DNA of 64,000 bases from Cryptomeria japonica (GCF_030272615.1 NC_081407.1:437070230-437134229); one strand, 5' to 3'; shown: positions 1-13,303, counted from the stretch's first letter. Made by a program: numbers and translations. The notes: generated by a model not told the origin, from the sequence alone.

Positions 1-540
1 GCACTTCCTCGTGATCAAAGATGCGAGGATTTTAATGACCGCATCATTGCAAGATTGTGCTGCGTGTTATTGGCGAAAACCGACAAGATTAGCCATGTAA
101 CTGGACGAAAGAATTTTGATATCGGTTCACAGGCGGTAAAGGTCGGTCTACTAACGGTCCCATCAATTTGGACGTGCTCAGAGTGAATGGAGGTTTTTTA
201 TCCTGAGGTAAAAGGTGCTCGACTTTTAAGTCCTGGAAGAGTTAACGGGCAGTATGCAAAGCGGTAAAGAGTGAATAGATTAGACGACCCTTGTATTCCC
301 ACGATGGAAGTTGCTGGGAGATTACGGACCGCGGCATCACGAGATGATGCCACATGTCTCGGGCTGATCAGGAAGACTTACAAAGAGGTTGTTGATGGAC
401 TTTGGTCGATGGATGATATGGTATTGTTCAGTCAGGATTTTGTGGGTCCACAGATACAGATGGAAAGTCAAAATGCAACATCTCACACTCCATCCGAAGG
501 TGTCAGGGCGATAACGACATGACTCAAATGGTTTTGCTCC
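1..540 (+). other. Degenerate open stretches, possible 3' coding end of a retroelement
   Basis: Frame 1 is open from the window edge to a TGA at 184-186 (about 61 codons), a short frame starts at 187 and another is open at 271-522. I do not recognise any of these peptides. They lie just upstream of a segment with a TATA box and LTR-like composition, so a decayed retroelement 3' coding region is a reasonable guess, but no conserved motif supports it. The left part is cut by the window. Confidence 0.25.
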
Positions 541-1760
541 TACCAATTTTTGGTTAAAGAACTATGATTCACATGTGCCAGCGCATGGACGTGTGAACAT
601 TTTTGAAACAGAATTGTATATGACCTTTTAGGGATAATTATCAAAGAATGAATTGGTTGTTAACAAGTGTCTTTTGGCCTGAAGCTTGTTGCTCCCTTGT
701 TTTCTATAAAAGGGAATTCAAGGCCATTAGTTAGGGTCCGAATTTTTTGAGAAAGATCTCTGTAAAATAGATCTATTTTGTAGGGTTAGGTCCTAGGTAG
801 TTCTAAATAGTCGTAGGAAATAACATGGACTGTAATGTTATTTTGCAGAGCAAAAAGAAATAGAATAGTTGCGAGTTTCCTTTTTCGAGTGGGTTATTCT
901 GTATTTGAATTTGTTGGATATCATTTGATAAACGATAGCTTATGATATTAATGCAAATATATTTTCCTAATCTTTACTCTCCTGTGTGCGATTTTGTCTT
1001 CTTTTAAGCAAATGGGATGAAGGGTTTCGTTTGTTTGTTGCATTGTTATGATGTATGTATTCTACTAGTCAATGCTTTAGTCCAAGGGGTTAGTTAAAAT
1101 GCTTGAATGAGATTACAGAGAAAATAAGGCTTGCAATAGGATTTGATAAGCAGTTCAGATGAAGGATCATAAGTAGAGCAATATTGTAAGGCAGTATTGT
1201 TTTAGGCTAGACCAGCTATTAGATGAAATTTTATCATATTTTCAGTAACACTTTTCATAGGCTCTGTAACCCAAGTGAATAAGGCATTGGTATTCGCTAG
1301 CAAATGTCATTAGGTTTTCAGCTTCCGGTTTATCTTCTTTATGATTTCTTAGAACGAATCTTATAAATATCAGATTATCATTTGATAAGTTTTATGTGTT
1401 TTCTGAAAGTTGTCCCACCCTCTCTCATACTCCAGTTTAAGGTTGAGGATCACTGAAGGATTTTCCATCCTTGAGCATTCTCCCTTTCTATCGAGTCTTA
1501 TTATGAGATAATCTGCTTTTTTTCCAGTAAGTTCTTGAGTATCGTTGCAAAGAGCAGGAGATATTACTGAAGGGATCACCCTCCCTGGTTCTACAGAGCC
1601 TAAAGTGCAGAAGGACTCTCTTTCCTTGTTATTGTTGGTCCAAGCCTGATAGATATTGATAGTTGGAGGTGTCTCTCCATAGATATTTGGAAGAAATCAG
1701 CTCGGTCTCTGCCTTGTAGCAGTGTAAACCCGTCATCGATTTTGGGAACCAACATAATGA
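541..1760 (+). other. LTR-like or 3' flanking region with no gene
   Basis: There is no credible coding frame here. The part around 680-900 has a GAAGCTTGTT block followed by a TATA box and T/A-rich leader-like sequence, resembling the U3/R region of an LTR. I could not find a partner copy in the window that would define its ends. The rest (900-1760) is AT-rich and featureless to my eye. Confidence 0.3.
705..712 (+). promoter_or_regulatory. TATA box (TATAAAAG)
   Basis: A canonical plant TATA element lies about 20 bp after a GAAGCTTGTT block. A very similar arrangement (GAAGCTTGTT, pyrimidine-rich spacer, TATAAAAG) occurs on the minus strand at 33083-33090. Both may be promoters of one LTR family. 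This rests on sequence resemblance only. Confidence 0.4.
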
Positions 1761-1975
1761 ATGACACATAAAAAAGCTATATACAATAGATTACATTTAT
1801 ATTATCCAACATAACATATAATACATGGTGCCAAAAAAAACACACTATCCAACATAGAGAATGAAAATTAAATCTAACATAGATAAAAGATTCTTAAGAA
1901 CACTATTCTCTGTCAACTCATTATTCTCAAGGCTATTCAAAAATAAATAAAAATTGATAAGACTATGAAACCTAC

Positions 1976-2913
1976 TTCCAATTTTTCCTACAAAAGGTCA
2001 AGCGCTGGGCCTTTTTGAGTGCTAAGGTCCAGAAGCTTAGAACTCTCTATGTTTGATTGTCCCATTTTGTATAAACAATATCGAATATTTGGTTCTAACT
2101 CTTCAACACGTTGTCGACACAAGACCTGATTTTCAATATCCCCAAACTTTCCTAGTTCATCATAAACAATCTTGTATGACAAAGATGAAATCTACCATGA
2201 GTCCTTTTATCTAAAAATTCAAATATACTTCACAAATAGATAGAAAACCAAACAAAAATAGTAAAGCCAAATCTTATCATTCTCTATAGTAACAACAAAA
2301 CAAATCAAATAATTTTGAATTTTTTGGGGAGAAGTGGTAGGCAGTAAATGATTAGGTAAAGCAGCACAAGAAAGATGAAAGAGAAGTCTACAAAATCCAT
2401 GCAAATTACAAGTGAAGCCAACATAAAAATTTGTTGTAACTAGGAAGAGACAGGTGTAGACAATGATAGACATAATGAGTAAATGCTAGAAAAATAATGC
2501 AGTTAAAACTAAATAATCAAGAAGAGATGAAGAAATGTGATAAGTAGTAGAATATGACACATCAATTTTCGACACTAACCAACCAGACAAAATGGAACCT
2601 TGTAAAATGCATAAAAAATGCATTCATCCTGACACCAAGCAATAAGATTGATGCATACTAATACAAAATAAACAAAAAAGAATCTAGATATATGGCCTCT
2701 TATTCAACAACCATACCACAATTTCATAACTATTTTAATGCAGAATATGACTCATTCAATGTTTATAGTTGTCATGGACAAAACCTTCACTAGAATAATG
2801 GGCATAAAAGGTTAGGACAAACCTAGCACGTTTAAAATCCATCAAAGTTGTTTCCCAATTTTGATCTCGCTCCAATAGCAGTCTTCCCTTCATATGACAT
2901 GCATATGCCTGCT
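1976..2913 (-). pseudogene. SRP68: SRP68 (signal recognition particle 68 kDa subunit) fragment, two exons
   Basis: SRP68 is a protein of the eukaryotic signal recognition particle, which binds SRP RNA with SRP72 and targets secretory proteins to the ER. Two minus-strand exons match it. The first, about 2913-2824, follows a good acceptor (TTGTCAG) and reads QAYACHMKGRLLLERDQNW. The second, 2170-1976, carries DELGKFGDIENQVLCR and RVEELEPNIRYCL and ends at a good donor (GTAGGT at 1975). An in-frame TAG at 1990-1988 sits where SRP68 proteins carry a lysine, just after GPALDLL. The first exon ends AG before GTTTGT, one base short of the phase needed, as if a G was lost. The flanking exons are not visible. 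Family identity is strong; the pseudogene reading follows from the stop, the phase problem and the missing exons. Confidence 0.8.
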
Positions 2914-4078
2914 GACAACATGATGAAGAATTAAACTTCAACTATCCATATACAACCAAGATTTTAAAAAAGGGATATTATCACACAAAAATAACATCTA
3001 AAAATTTCTTACTTCCCAAAACAAACCCAAATAATATAAAATCTAAGTGTGCATCAAGTCACTATTAAATTGGACTAAACATTAGCCATATTTTAATAAT
3101 GTATCAATGCAAATACTAATAAAAGAACACTACAATAGAGACCAATTGGAAAGGATGCCCATATAGGAATTTCAGATCCTCTATTTTTAACTGTTCAGAC
3201 CAGTACAATGAGCATCAACTAATCATAAATGTTGCGAGCACTAGTACAAAAAAAACAATATATGACTAAAAAACTACTAAAAAATGCATACACAAGACAA
3301 CCATGGCAATGAGATAGTGATTAGTGTACTCATAAAGGCAAAGCAATTTGTTATAGCTATGAGTCATAAAACACAGTCATTAATGACTCTGTTCTACAAC
3401 AGGGGTATGGGTTTCTATCACTGCTATGTCAAACCTTAGAACACCAAATAGATAGTGATCATAAGACTTGATATTCATAATAAATGGATCAATCCTTAAC
3501 TTAAAAGCAGATTTTTTATAAAGAAAAGACAGTCATTGTTTGAAAATCTATAAGCATCAATGAATAAACATAGTTAAGACCAAGGACAACCTTAGATAAT
3601 AGAAACGCAGTCTTCCCAATAGTCAACACAATCTAAGATTATAGAAGATCTTAGCAATACATAACAATATGAAGCCAATGCATTGAAGAGTCATATACAG
3701 ACACAAAAGATAAAGTACTATGATGGACAATACATGAGCATAACCATGTACAGTTCCTTTGAGTCCAGTAATAGTGTACCTAAGAAGCATTTCAAGAGGT
3801 AGTTTAAAAAATAAAGAGATGAATAACTAACTCATGCATCAATCAGGAGATTAAATTTAGAGAGTTTTGGAGCAATACAAGCAGTACAAGTGTAGCTTGA
3901 GGCCCTATTAAGGTTGCATATGAATTAAGACTCACTAAGACTCAGTTTGCATTATTTTGAAGATTCTTTTTGCATTCTCTTAAGGAAATTTTGACACATG
4001 AAGACAAAGACATGCAAAGTTGATGAGGTAAGGGTTAGTTCAGAAAGAAAAGAGAGAAATTTGTGTATATCAATCATT
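2914..4078. other. Intergenic or intron-like AT-rich DNA, nothing recognised
   Basis: No conserved frame, RNA gene or repeat pair is visible. It lies upstream of the SRP68 exons and may be a remnant of an SRP68 intron. The left direct repeat of the chromovirus begins at its right edge. Confidence 0.4.
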
Positions 4079-4082
4079 AAAC

Positions 4083-7000
4083 TGGTTCTAAGGAGTTGAA
4101 TCACCCTAGTGAAATAGGTGTGAACATGAATGACCATGGCACTTCAAATTAAAGTATTGAAACAAACTCTCCAAACTAAGCATTGCATATGGCTTATTTT
4201 ATCTAATAAACTAGAAGCAAGAATAATATTCCAATCTCCCGTCCAATTTTTTTTTTAAATCCATAACATTCTAATTTGGCAAACCTGCAAGAGTTGGCCA
4301 CAATCCAAAAGTTCTGGTAGTTTTATACTTTCTTCTTGCTTAATATCTTGATTCATGCCATGACAACCAACTAGACAATGATTGACCCATCTTATTTATA
4401 GAATTTAAAGCAAGCTACAACATACCACAAATCAAATATGATTCTCAGGTAACCAAACCAATGCTTCTTTATAGAAAATTCTCAACTTTCCAAAATATAT
4501 CTTATTGTACATGATTTATAAATTTAATGATTAACAATATGCTCATAAGTAACACAATAATGAAGATAAATGTTGTTGCTATGACCATTCGGTTAAAATA
4601 ATGATAGTGAACCTTGACGTTTTTTGTGGATCTGATACACTCAATTTTTCAATAGCTTCAAGACATTGATATTGCAATTTATTGGAGTAGTTGTAGTTGG
4701 ATCCAACTACAAATAAAATAACATCTGCTACAACCATAATACCTCACAACATGCACAAACTATGGCCTTCTACTCTACCTCGGTAGAAGACAAGACAACT
4801 ATATGATGGAGTTTTCTTTGCAATGAAACATGTCCTAATTTCATGAAAAATGCATAACTAGTGTAAAGACGTAATTTATTCTAAATTCAATTATGAAACA
4901 AAATACTCTTTATTCTTAAATAAACTCATAATTCTTCTAATAAGTCTATTTCTTACACTTTTCCATCCTAAGCTCTTGTTGATGATTCCAATGATATTAT
5001 AATAAACACGAGATTTCTATAAATAGATCAAGATTCTTCATTCAATAGGAAATTGTAGTAGTATCTTAATCCTATCTACATACAATACTTAGGCCTTTCT
5101 AATACCTTAAGTTTAAATAACAAAACATAAAGAAAAGGACGAGATGCGTACTTTGATCTGCAATCCAAGCTATCTTCAATACAATCTTTAGAATGAAGAT
5201 GAGACCAAGATTCAGGTGCTTTTTCTACCCAACCTTAAAGCTTACACTTCCCCAGAAATCTTGGTCAATCAAGAATACCCGACCTTGCACTAATTGCTTA
5301 GGGAAAAGAATTCGATAGACAAGATGGACTCTAGTGCGTGCCTAGAATGATGCATGCATTTTTAATTTTCTAATTCAATAAAGAAACAAGCATGATCAAT
5401 CAAGGATATGGTAGAGAGCATAAATAAATCCATCTATTTCAATGGTCAATGAGCTACTTGGCCGAGTATAATGCTATGCATAGCAATAAAATGTAGTTTG
5501 GAAAAGAAAACTATTTTCTCTATGATTCCACATTTGGCACCCATCCGGAAGGTAACTTTCCCCACGAATACAAACATACTAGCTTGCTAAGTTCATATGA
5601 TATCGAAGATAAATATAAAGAAGAAATTCTCTCATTTACATATATATTAAAGCTGAAAAGAAAACAATCTTTCGTTTACAACTATTTATATTTGACAAGG
5701 AAGCAATCTTTCATAGATAAGCAATATACATCTAAAAAGAGAACGATCTTTCACTCCTATTTTTATTTTCAAGTAAATTAAGACAAGAATTAAAATAAGA
5801 AGGTGTAACACATGAATGTATAATTACATATAACCGAGTAGAATATGAGTACACATTCTTTCTTCAAATAAGATATTAAATTTGATACTAACATGTGTTT
5901 TTTATGACTTATGAATTCAACTATCTAAATTCAGTAAATTTTTTACAACAGGTATTAAATAAGACGATATTTCATAATGCATATCCCTATATGGCATTTT
6001 CAAATGAAATATCTAAATAAAATCATCATGACTTTTAATGCATGGAACTAAATCTAAGTTTAACTATTTTCTTCAATATTGATCTAAAGCAAGCACATCT
6101 CACGATAATTCTATTCTTATTTTCTAAATTTATAGTAAACTATAGCTTGATTGAGAGCCTACCTGTGAATTCTAGATTCAAATTCCAAATGATAGATGCT
6201 AAATATCCTATGGAAATCTTCTTACTGTGTTTCCTTTTTTCTTGATTGCTCTATATTCTTCTCCTATTCTGTATAATACTGTCGTTGTCTGTGTTTATCT
6301 TCTCACTATCTTTTTGGTATTCTCCTCCTCCTCATTCTGTGAGCTAGAGCCACCTATTTATGCTAATTGCGAGCTATATTATCTCCTATGTTTTGGGATC
6401 ATCTAAACCACCATCGACTGTTTCTTGTGCAAACTACCCTACACGTCTAAGTTTACCAAGGCATGTGGCAAACCAAATGCACCAGGTCTAATAGTCCATA
6501 TTCCACCCAACGACTTTCCTTCTTAACTCACTATTAGCAACAGTCGACATCATTGTTTAACGTCTCTCCTCACATGGATCGGAATCCTCTAAACTTGCCA
6601 CATAATAATTTGATTGCAGTTCGGTTATATTAGTCTAACCACCGCACTTTGCATTCCTTATTTGATGACAAAGATGCATAGTATTAAACATGCATCTTCT
6701 GCTTGAATTTAAAACATGATCCACCACCTTAATATATCTTTAACAGTCCTTGTTTAACTTGAACTCTACAAACACGGTTTGTTTGTTACATGCAACACTC
6801 ATGTTAAAATCAAACTCTACATTGTGGTAGCATTCTTGAGAAGTTTGTGTTCACTACAACTCTATGTGTTTGTTCTGTTGCAAGTCGATATTCTCATTAT
6901 GTCCATCTGCAAGATGTGTTAATACGTGGGATAGTCACCACATTACTGTTTAATGATGCCATATTAAATGGCAGTCGCTGCATGCGTAAGTGAAGATTAG

Positions 7001-7181
7001 GGTGGGTAGTCGGTAGTAATACTGACTCCTCCCTAACATTATGGGGGGTAGTCGATATTACTATTGATTATCCTCCATGCAATGTTTCTTTTAAAACATG
7101 CGATAAAAAGATAAGTCCGCCAACCATATGGTTAATATGCCTTTTAATAAATCACTATTTATTATAACACACACACACACA

Positions 7182-7214
<33 letters not shown>

Positions 7215-7367
7215 ATATATAAACAATTGAAATTTCATAAATCTAAACTAATCAAATTTCATGAATAATCAAATATATATTTATATATATATATATATTA
7301 TAATTACATATGTATATACAAGTATATGATCGAGTTATTATTCGAACTCATATACATATATAATATG

Positions 7368-7410
<43 letters not shown>

Positions 7411-7935
7411 ATGTAAACAAATAAATATATTGTTTCACCAAATCACACATTTTTGCACAAAACAATGAGTATTCATAGGGTCAATGTTCATTTTTTTTTC
7501 AATCACTAACAAATTACCTTCTTATTGAACAATAAAACATATCATTTTTCCATCATTCATGCAACTTCAATCACAACTCAAACCATGCAACGAATGCACA
7601 CATAAAGATGTATATATTACAATGGTGTGTGATATGCCATCTACTCTAGCGAAATCCAAGGGCTAAAACAACTCTACCTAAACGATGTTCTCGCCTTCAT
7701 CTGCATTCACCTGTTCTTGCATTCACTTGCACTCAATTGCTCATTAGCAATGACGATCCCAATTTCACAATAAGAATAATATTGATCATTCAATTGTATG
7801 TAAATCATTTCATTGCATTCAATCTCCTATCTTTTTCATTAACAATTCCATTTCTATTTCAATTTTATTGAAAAAAATGAAAAGTAAACATTATTTTTCT
7901 AATAAAATAATTATTGATAAATATGGTTCGTGACA
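4083..7935 (-). repeat. 3' LTR of the chromovirus (left copy)
   Basis: This 3,853-bp segment repeats at 13304-18243 at roughly 95% identity by eye, apart from an insertion in the other copy. The minus-strand start TGTCACGAACC at 7935 is directly preceded by a polypurine tract, fixing that boundary. The other boundary (4083) is only where similarity to the right copy stops. It contains short (CA)n, (TATG)n, (TA)n and (GT)n tracts at 7168-7410. Confidence 0.85.
7168..7410. repeat. Microsatellite cluster in the left LTR
   Basis: (AC)n, (GTAT)n, (TA)n and (GT)n tracts are interspersed with short unique sequence. The equivalent place in the right LTR carries much longer CA/GT/TA arrays plus an inserted solo LTR, so this is a mutational hot spot. 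Confidence 0.85.
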
Positions 7936-7946
7936 TCCTTCCACAC
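7936..7946 (-). other. Polypurine tract of the chromovirus
   Basis: On the minus strand GTGTGGAAGGA lies directly before TGTCACGAACC, the start of the 3' LTR. This is where plus-strand priming occurs in LTR retrotransposons. Confidence 0.6.
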
Positions 7947-8135
7947 TTGAAAGAGACATCGACCCGGTGTCTTATTATCTATCAATAAGCACATATTATC
8001 TCAACATCATAAAATATTAACCATACATCATAGTCTCAAATATAACAATAAAAATAACATACATGCTATCCAAGTTCACAACATGTAAATCGAATCAGAG
8101 TATCAAGGTATCTCATGTAATAAGCAAATACTTTT

Positions 8136-11100
8136 CTAAGAGAGCAAATGAGGAAAATGACGGTCAATCATCTCAACATCCTCCCATGTAGCACTATCCT
8201 TAGAATATTGGTCCCACTGGACCTTATACTGAGTGAAATCTCTTCTACGTAGCTTTAGGCTACGTTGATCTAGGATTCAGATGGGCTCCACCAGTACCAC
8301 CCCTGGATCCTGTCCCTGTAAAGATCGCCAATCAAGAATATGAGATGCATCGGAATGATAAGGTTTCAACAAAGAAAATTGGAACACATTATGGATTCGA
8401 GCTAGAGCAAGTGGTAAAACTAATCTATAAGCAACTGGATTAATGACTTCCAGCACATCAAAGGGTCCCACCTATCTTGGTGCCAACTTTGATGATTTCC
8501 CAAATGAGATAGAGCTCTTATGGGACTTGACTCTCAAAAAGACTTTATCTCCTGCAACAAATTGTCTGAATGTCCTTTTTTTATCAGCATATCTCTTTTG
8601 TCTATCAGCTGCCTCCTTCAACCTACTCTTGATCAACATCATTTGCTCATCCATTTCCTTGAGAAAATCAGGACCAATGATGATCATATCTTCCTTTCTA
8701 TCCCAACTAATGGGTGTGCGACACTTTCGTCCATAGAGTGCCTCAAAAGGTGCCATCCCTAAAGATGCATGAAAAGAGTTGTTATATGCAAACTCAACCA
8801 AAGGCAAATACTCCTCCCACTTGTACTGTTGATCCATGCAAAACATTCATAGAAGATCTTCCACAACCTGATTAACCCTTTCCGTTTGACCATCTGTCTG
8901 AGGATGATATGCTGAACTAAAGTTCAGTTTGGTTCCCAAAGCTACATTCAGTGTTGTCCAAAACCTAGATGTCATCCTGGTATCCCTATATGAAATAATG
9001 GTTTCTGGTACACCATGCAATCAAAATATTTCTTGCACAAATTTCTTTGCAAGAACAAATGATCCACCCTTGAGATTTCCAGGTATGAAATGTGCAACTT
9101 TCGTCAACTTATCAACAACTACTAAGATGGTATCATGCTTGCTTTTTCTCATAGGTAATCCTTGGATAAAATCCATACTGATTACTTGCCACTTATACTC
9201 TGGTATAACATGTTGAAACAAAAGTCCTGCAGAATGAACATGCTCAACTTTCACTCGCCGACATTCCAAATATTGTGCCACATACTCAATCACCTCTTTC
9301 TTGAGTTTAAGCCAAAAATACAAAAATATCAAATCAACTACCATCTTTGTTACTCCAGGATGTCCTGAATAAGGTGCATTGTGCACCTCAGGCAATATTA
9401 ATTTCCTTAAATCTCCACCTTCAGGTGTACATCCTTCCTTGGTACCTCAAAATACCATCAGGTTCCAACTCATATCCATCAAATCAGTGATCTGGAGGAT
9501 ATACTCCCAAGGCTTGCTTATCCCTTAGGTAATGCTCATCTTCAGAAAGATTTTGCAGCACTTGCTGCTTCAAGTTTGACCTTGTAGTAACCATAGCAAG
9601 TAGATGTGTTCTCCTACTGAGAGCATCTGCTACCCTATTTTCCTTTCCTTTTATATATTCAAACCCAAAATCATACTCACTTAGGAATTCAAGTCACCTT
9701 CTCTGTCTTGCATTTAGGTTAGGCTGTGTAAAGATATATTTCAGCCCTAAGTGGTCTGTCTTTAGCTGAAATGGCTTCCCTAAAAGGTAATGCTTCCACA
9801 TTTGTAATGTATGAACAATAACTAAGAGCTCCAAGTCATGTGGTGCATAATTTAATTCATATTGCTTTAATTTCCTAGATTCAAAAGCAACCACCTTTCC
9901 TTCCTACATTAACACTACTCCTACACCTTCACCTAAGGCATCTGTAATCACTATGAAGTGTCCATTAGGATTTGGTATAGTCAAGACTGGTGTTGTTGTC
10001 AATTTCTGCTTCAAGAGCTGAAATGACTCTTCACACTTCTCAGTCCACTCAAATTTGTTTTCCTTCTTCTGAAGTGAAGTGATAGGTGCTGCTATCTTTG
10101 AAAAACCTTCCACATACTTCTTGTAATATCTTGCAAGACCCATAAAACTTTTGACCTTTGTAACACTCTAAGGTGTTGGCCAATCAACAATTGCCTCTAT
10201 CTTTGCAGGATCAATTGAAATTCCTTCAACAGATATAACATGACCTAAGTAGTGCACCTTTTCCTGAAAGAAAGCACACTTTGAAAAGTTTCCAAAAAGC
10301 TTTCGATCTCTTAATCATTGCAAGACTATCCTTAAGTGATTCTTGTGTTCCTCTTCATTCTTAGAATAGATCACTATATCATCAATGAATATAAGCACAA
10401 AATCATCCAGGTACTCTCTAAAAATATTGTTCATAAGGTTCATGAATGTTGTTGGGGCATTGGTTAAACCAAAAGGTACAACTGTAAACTCATAGTGTCC
10501 ATACCGAGTTCGAAATGTTGTCTTAGGAATATCCTCATCCTTAATCCTTAGCTGATGGTAACCTAATCGAAGATCAATCTCAGAGAATATTGTTACACCC
10601 TTCATTTGGTCAAAAATTTCATCTATCCTTGGCAAAGGATATCTATTCTTAATGGTTACCTTGTTTAACATCCCGTAGTCAATACATAACCTCAAAGTAC
10701 CATCCTTCTTCTTCATGAAGATCACTGGTGAACCCCACGGGGATACAATAGGTCTTATGAAACCTTGCCTAAGCAATTCTTGCAATTGAGCCTTAAGCTC
10801 ATATAATTCCATGGTTGTCATTCTAAATGGAGCGTTAGATTGTGGCTCAGTTTCAGATAAGAGTTCTATAGAGAAATCAAATTCCCTTTTTGGTGGTAAC
10901 TTTGTAAGGTCTTCCGGAAAAAGATCCAATAACTCTCTAAGAACTAGATAATCCTTAGGGCTCTTCTTGGCATTATCCAAGTCACTTACAATGACAACAA
11001 ATATGGAACATCCTTTCCTTTGGGCTTTCTTAAGTTGCATACCTGAGATGTGTCTCAATTCAAGAGGCTTTTGAGACCCAAGAATCTCAACCGGATTTCC

Positions 11101-11799
11101 AAAATCATCTATACAACTAACAACCTTATCCTCACAGTTTACTAAAGCTTTGTGCTCAGTTAACCAATTGATACCTAAGATCACATCATAGGATCCTAGT
11201 GGTGCCAAATATAGATTAACTTGAGTTTGGAAACTAGGAAGCTTTAAATCACTGCGAAATAGACATGAATCTACCCTCTTCTCTGCTCGATTTCCATATT
11301 GAACCATCCATGCATTTGACATATAACCAGGTCTAATAGATAATCTAGAAACTACTTTAGGATCAATAAAGCATTCAGTAGCTCTTGTATCTATCAAAAT
11401 AGAAACTGATTGACCTGTCATTTGGATAGGTGAAGCTTGAAAATCAGCCTGGCGGTTGTCAATCGGTGCATGAATCTGATGTTGCGAAGCTCCTCGCTGA
11501 TTTCCTCCTGTTTGTGCAGTGGTACGTTGCAGACAGTTTGAAGCATAATGATTTCTCCCACAGTTGTAACATCCATCTTTAGGTCCTAGGTGTCCACCTG
11601 ACCTATTCTTCTCAAAGTTTTGCCTAGTATTGGGATTAGTATAGTTGGTGTTACTATTTACATTCTTGTTTCCATCCTGGTTCACTCTTCCTTTCTCTTG
11701 AGTGTTAGCTCCTCTTTTTAGATTCCTCATCTGTCGGTTGCCCTTTTGATGATAATTATTTTGAAAATTCCTATTTCTAATACCTGATTTGGTATTCAC
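8136..11799 (-). pseudogene. Chromovirus pol: protease, RT, RNase H, integrase, chromodomain (broken)
   Basis: The frame from 11799 to 10315 carries a zinc knuckle ([13 protein letters not shown]), a protease core altered to DTRAT (normally DTGA-like), and RT blocks including [19 protein letters not shown] and a catalytic FIDD. RNase H follows in the same frame (10312-9694) behind stop codons. A frameshift between 9694 and 9395 leads to integrase. Its zinc finger has HNAPYSGHPG, but the first cysteine of the CxxC pair is Y. The core shows SMDFIQGLP and PQTDGQTERVNQ, but the second catalytic region reads SYRDTR, where an aspartate-containing motif is usual. After a stop near 8276 a chromodomain follows (QWDQYSKDSATWEDVE) and ends at 8136. 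Element-level function is certain; this copy cannot be active. Confidence 0.88.
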
Positions 11800-12529
11800 A
11801 TTCTTCGGAAATTTGCCAGTTGCTGCAACTTCTGTTCTTGTTTAGTTGCTTTCACAAAGACTTCCTCCATAGTAAATGGATTATGAATATCCACTTCTGA
11901 TCCAATGTGAGTCCTCAAACCCGAGATGAACTTCCGGATGCGGAATCGTTCATCCATCTGGTATTGTGGAACATACTTTAGGAGATTGGTGAACTTCTCC
12001 CAATATTGAGTAACTGCCATACCACCTTGTGTCAGATTCTGGAATTTAGTCATCTTCTTGTCGAAGAATAACAGAGGAAGCCACCTCTTCCTAAATGATT
12101 TTAAAAATAGTTCCCAAGTAATATCACCAGGCTGTAACTTCTTCTTAGATTTCTCATTGTCCCACCATGTCCCAACTTCTCCAGTAAGCTGATAAGTAGC
12201 CCATACTGCTTTAGTTTCATTGGACATGTTATGAAGCTCAAAATACTTCTCCATCTCAATTACCCAAGCTTCAACACCATCACCAATGGTCTTACCATCG
12301 AACTTAGGTGGAGCTATCCTCTTCAAATCTTTGGCCAACTCCCCTTCAATCCTAGCTCGATAATCAGGTTGTTCCTCAGCTCTAGGAATTTCATTTTGAA
12401 CCTCACCAACCCTTCGAACTTCTTGTTTGATTCCATCCATCCTACCATTCCGTTGATCAAAAGATCAAGAATCTGATCAAGTCTTTCATTTCCATTGCTT
12501 GATCCAGCTCTTGTAGTTCTAGAACCCAT
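11796..12529 (-). pseudogene. Chromovirus gag
   Basis: Gag forms the retrotransposon particle. An ATG at 12529 opens MGSRTTRAGSSNGNERLDQI; a frameshift near 12440 moves to the frame that runs to 11796. That frame has the retrotransposon gag core: IAPPKFDGKTIGDGVEAW, then WELFLKSFRKRWLP, then FRIRKFISGLRTHIG. It overlaps the pol frame by 4 nt (ATGA type), and the zinc knuckle lies in the next frame. Confidence 0.85.
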
Positions 12530-12840
12530 TGCAATTCAATAATTCCCGCACCAAGGAATGTTTCTTTAGCGAAATATGTCGGCAAGGGCTACAATATCCA
12601 TAGTCTCTAACCAAACAAAATTTCCTATAAAATCTACCTTATACACTATGCTCATAGAGTACAATAGAATAATGTCTATCTTTCACAATGAACAAGACAT
12701 TATAATACCAGTAAAGGACATAGTTAAATAAATCAAACATCCATTGCGTCTAGGTTCTTATGATAACTATAATTGTTATATAAACTAAGGTCTAAACTAC
12801 AATTATTCATCATAAGAAACATACTTAAAAGTGCTCATCT

Positions 12841-12860
12841 CCACTTATTATGACACCAAA
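12841..12860 (-). other. Candidate primer-binding site
   Basis: On the minus strand TTTGGTGTCATAATAAGTGG follows TATAATCAG, much as PBS sequences follow the CA end of an LTR in plant gypsy elements (TTTGGTGTC start). It lies about 440 bp inside the point where the two long direct repeats stop matching (13304), so either the true LTR is longer or this is chance. It lies 312 bp before the gag ATG. Confidence 0.4.
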
Positions 12861-12991
12861 CTGATTATAAAATAGCAACTTTATTTATTGATTGTAATAA
12901 GTGACATTACATAATTATTAGATCACTCTACACATGGAGTCAAGGGGGTATACCCTTCTGACTCATCAGAATTAAGTGGGGTATATCCTTC

Positions 12992-13303
12992 TCACTCATC
13001 AAAACTAATTACAATCGACTCAATAGGAAGATACTCAAACAAACGTTCTTCATTTTCTTTCATCTCCTTGATAGGGATAGTCATACTAGTCTTATTTCCA
13101 AGAGATTCAGTAGGTAAAATTCCCTTTCCTAGCTCAGCATGATTAGGTATTTCTTTCCCCTTTGGTTCAAGAGTTGATTCCTTTTTCCCTTCATCAGGAA
13201 GGTCATGAACTTGTTTCTCAATAGAAGGGAAAATTTCTTCTTCACTTAACCATCCTCCTCCTCTCAGGTGGTTACCATTAATAGGTCTAGAAAAAGATAA
13301 AAC
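12992..13303 (-). pseudogene. C-terminal fragment of an unknown acidic protein at the LTR junction
   Basis: About 103 codons are open on the minus strand from the edge of the right direct repeat to a TGA at 12994-12992. The peptide is charged and plausible (for example LSEEEIFPSIEKQVHDLPDE and KEMKENEERLFEYLPIES). I do not recognise it. It lies between the 5' repeat and gag and has no counterpart beside the left repeat. It could be a captured fragment, part of a longer LTR, or a relic of an upstream ORF. Confidence 0.35.

Noticed and set aside
8443-9368. Plus-strand frames of 68-97 codons
   Set aside because: They are antisense shadows of the chromovirus integrase, which carries clear family motifs on the minus strand.
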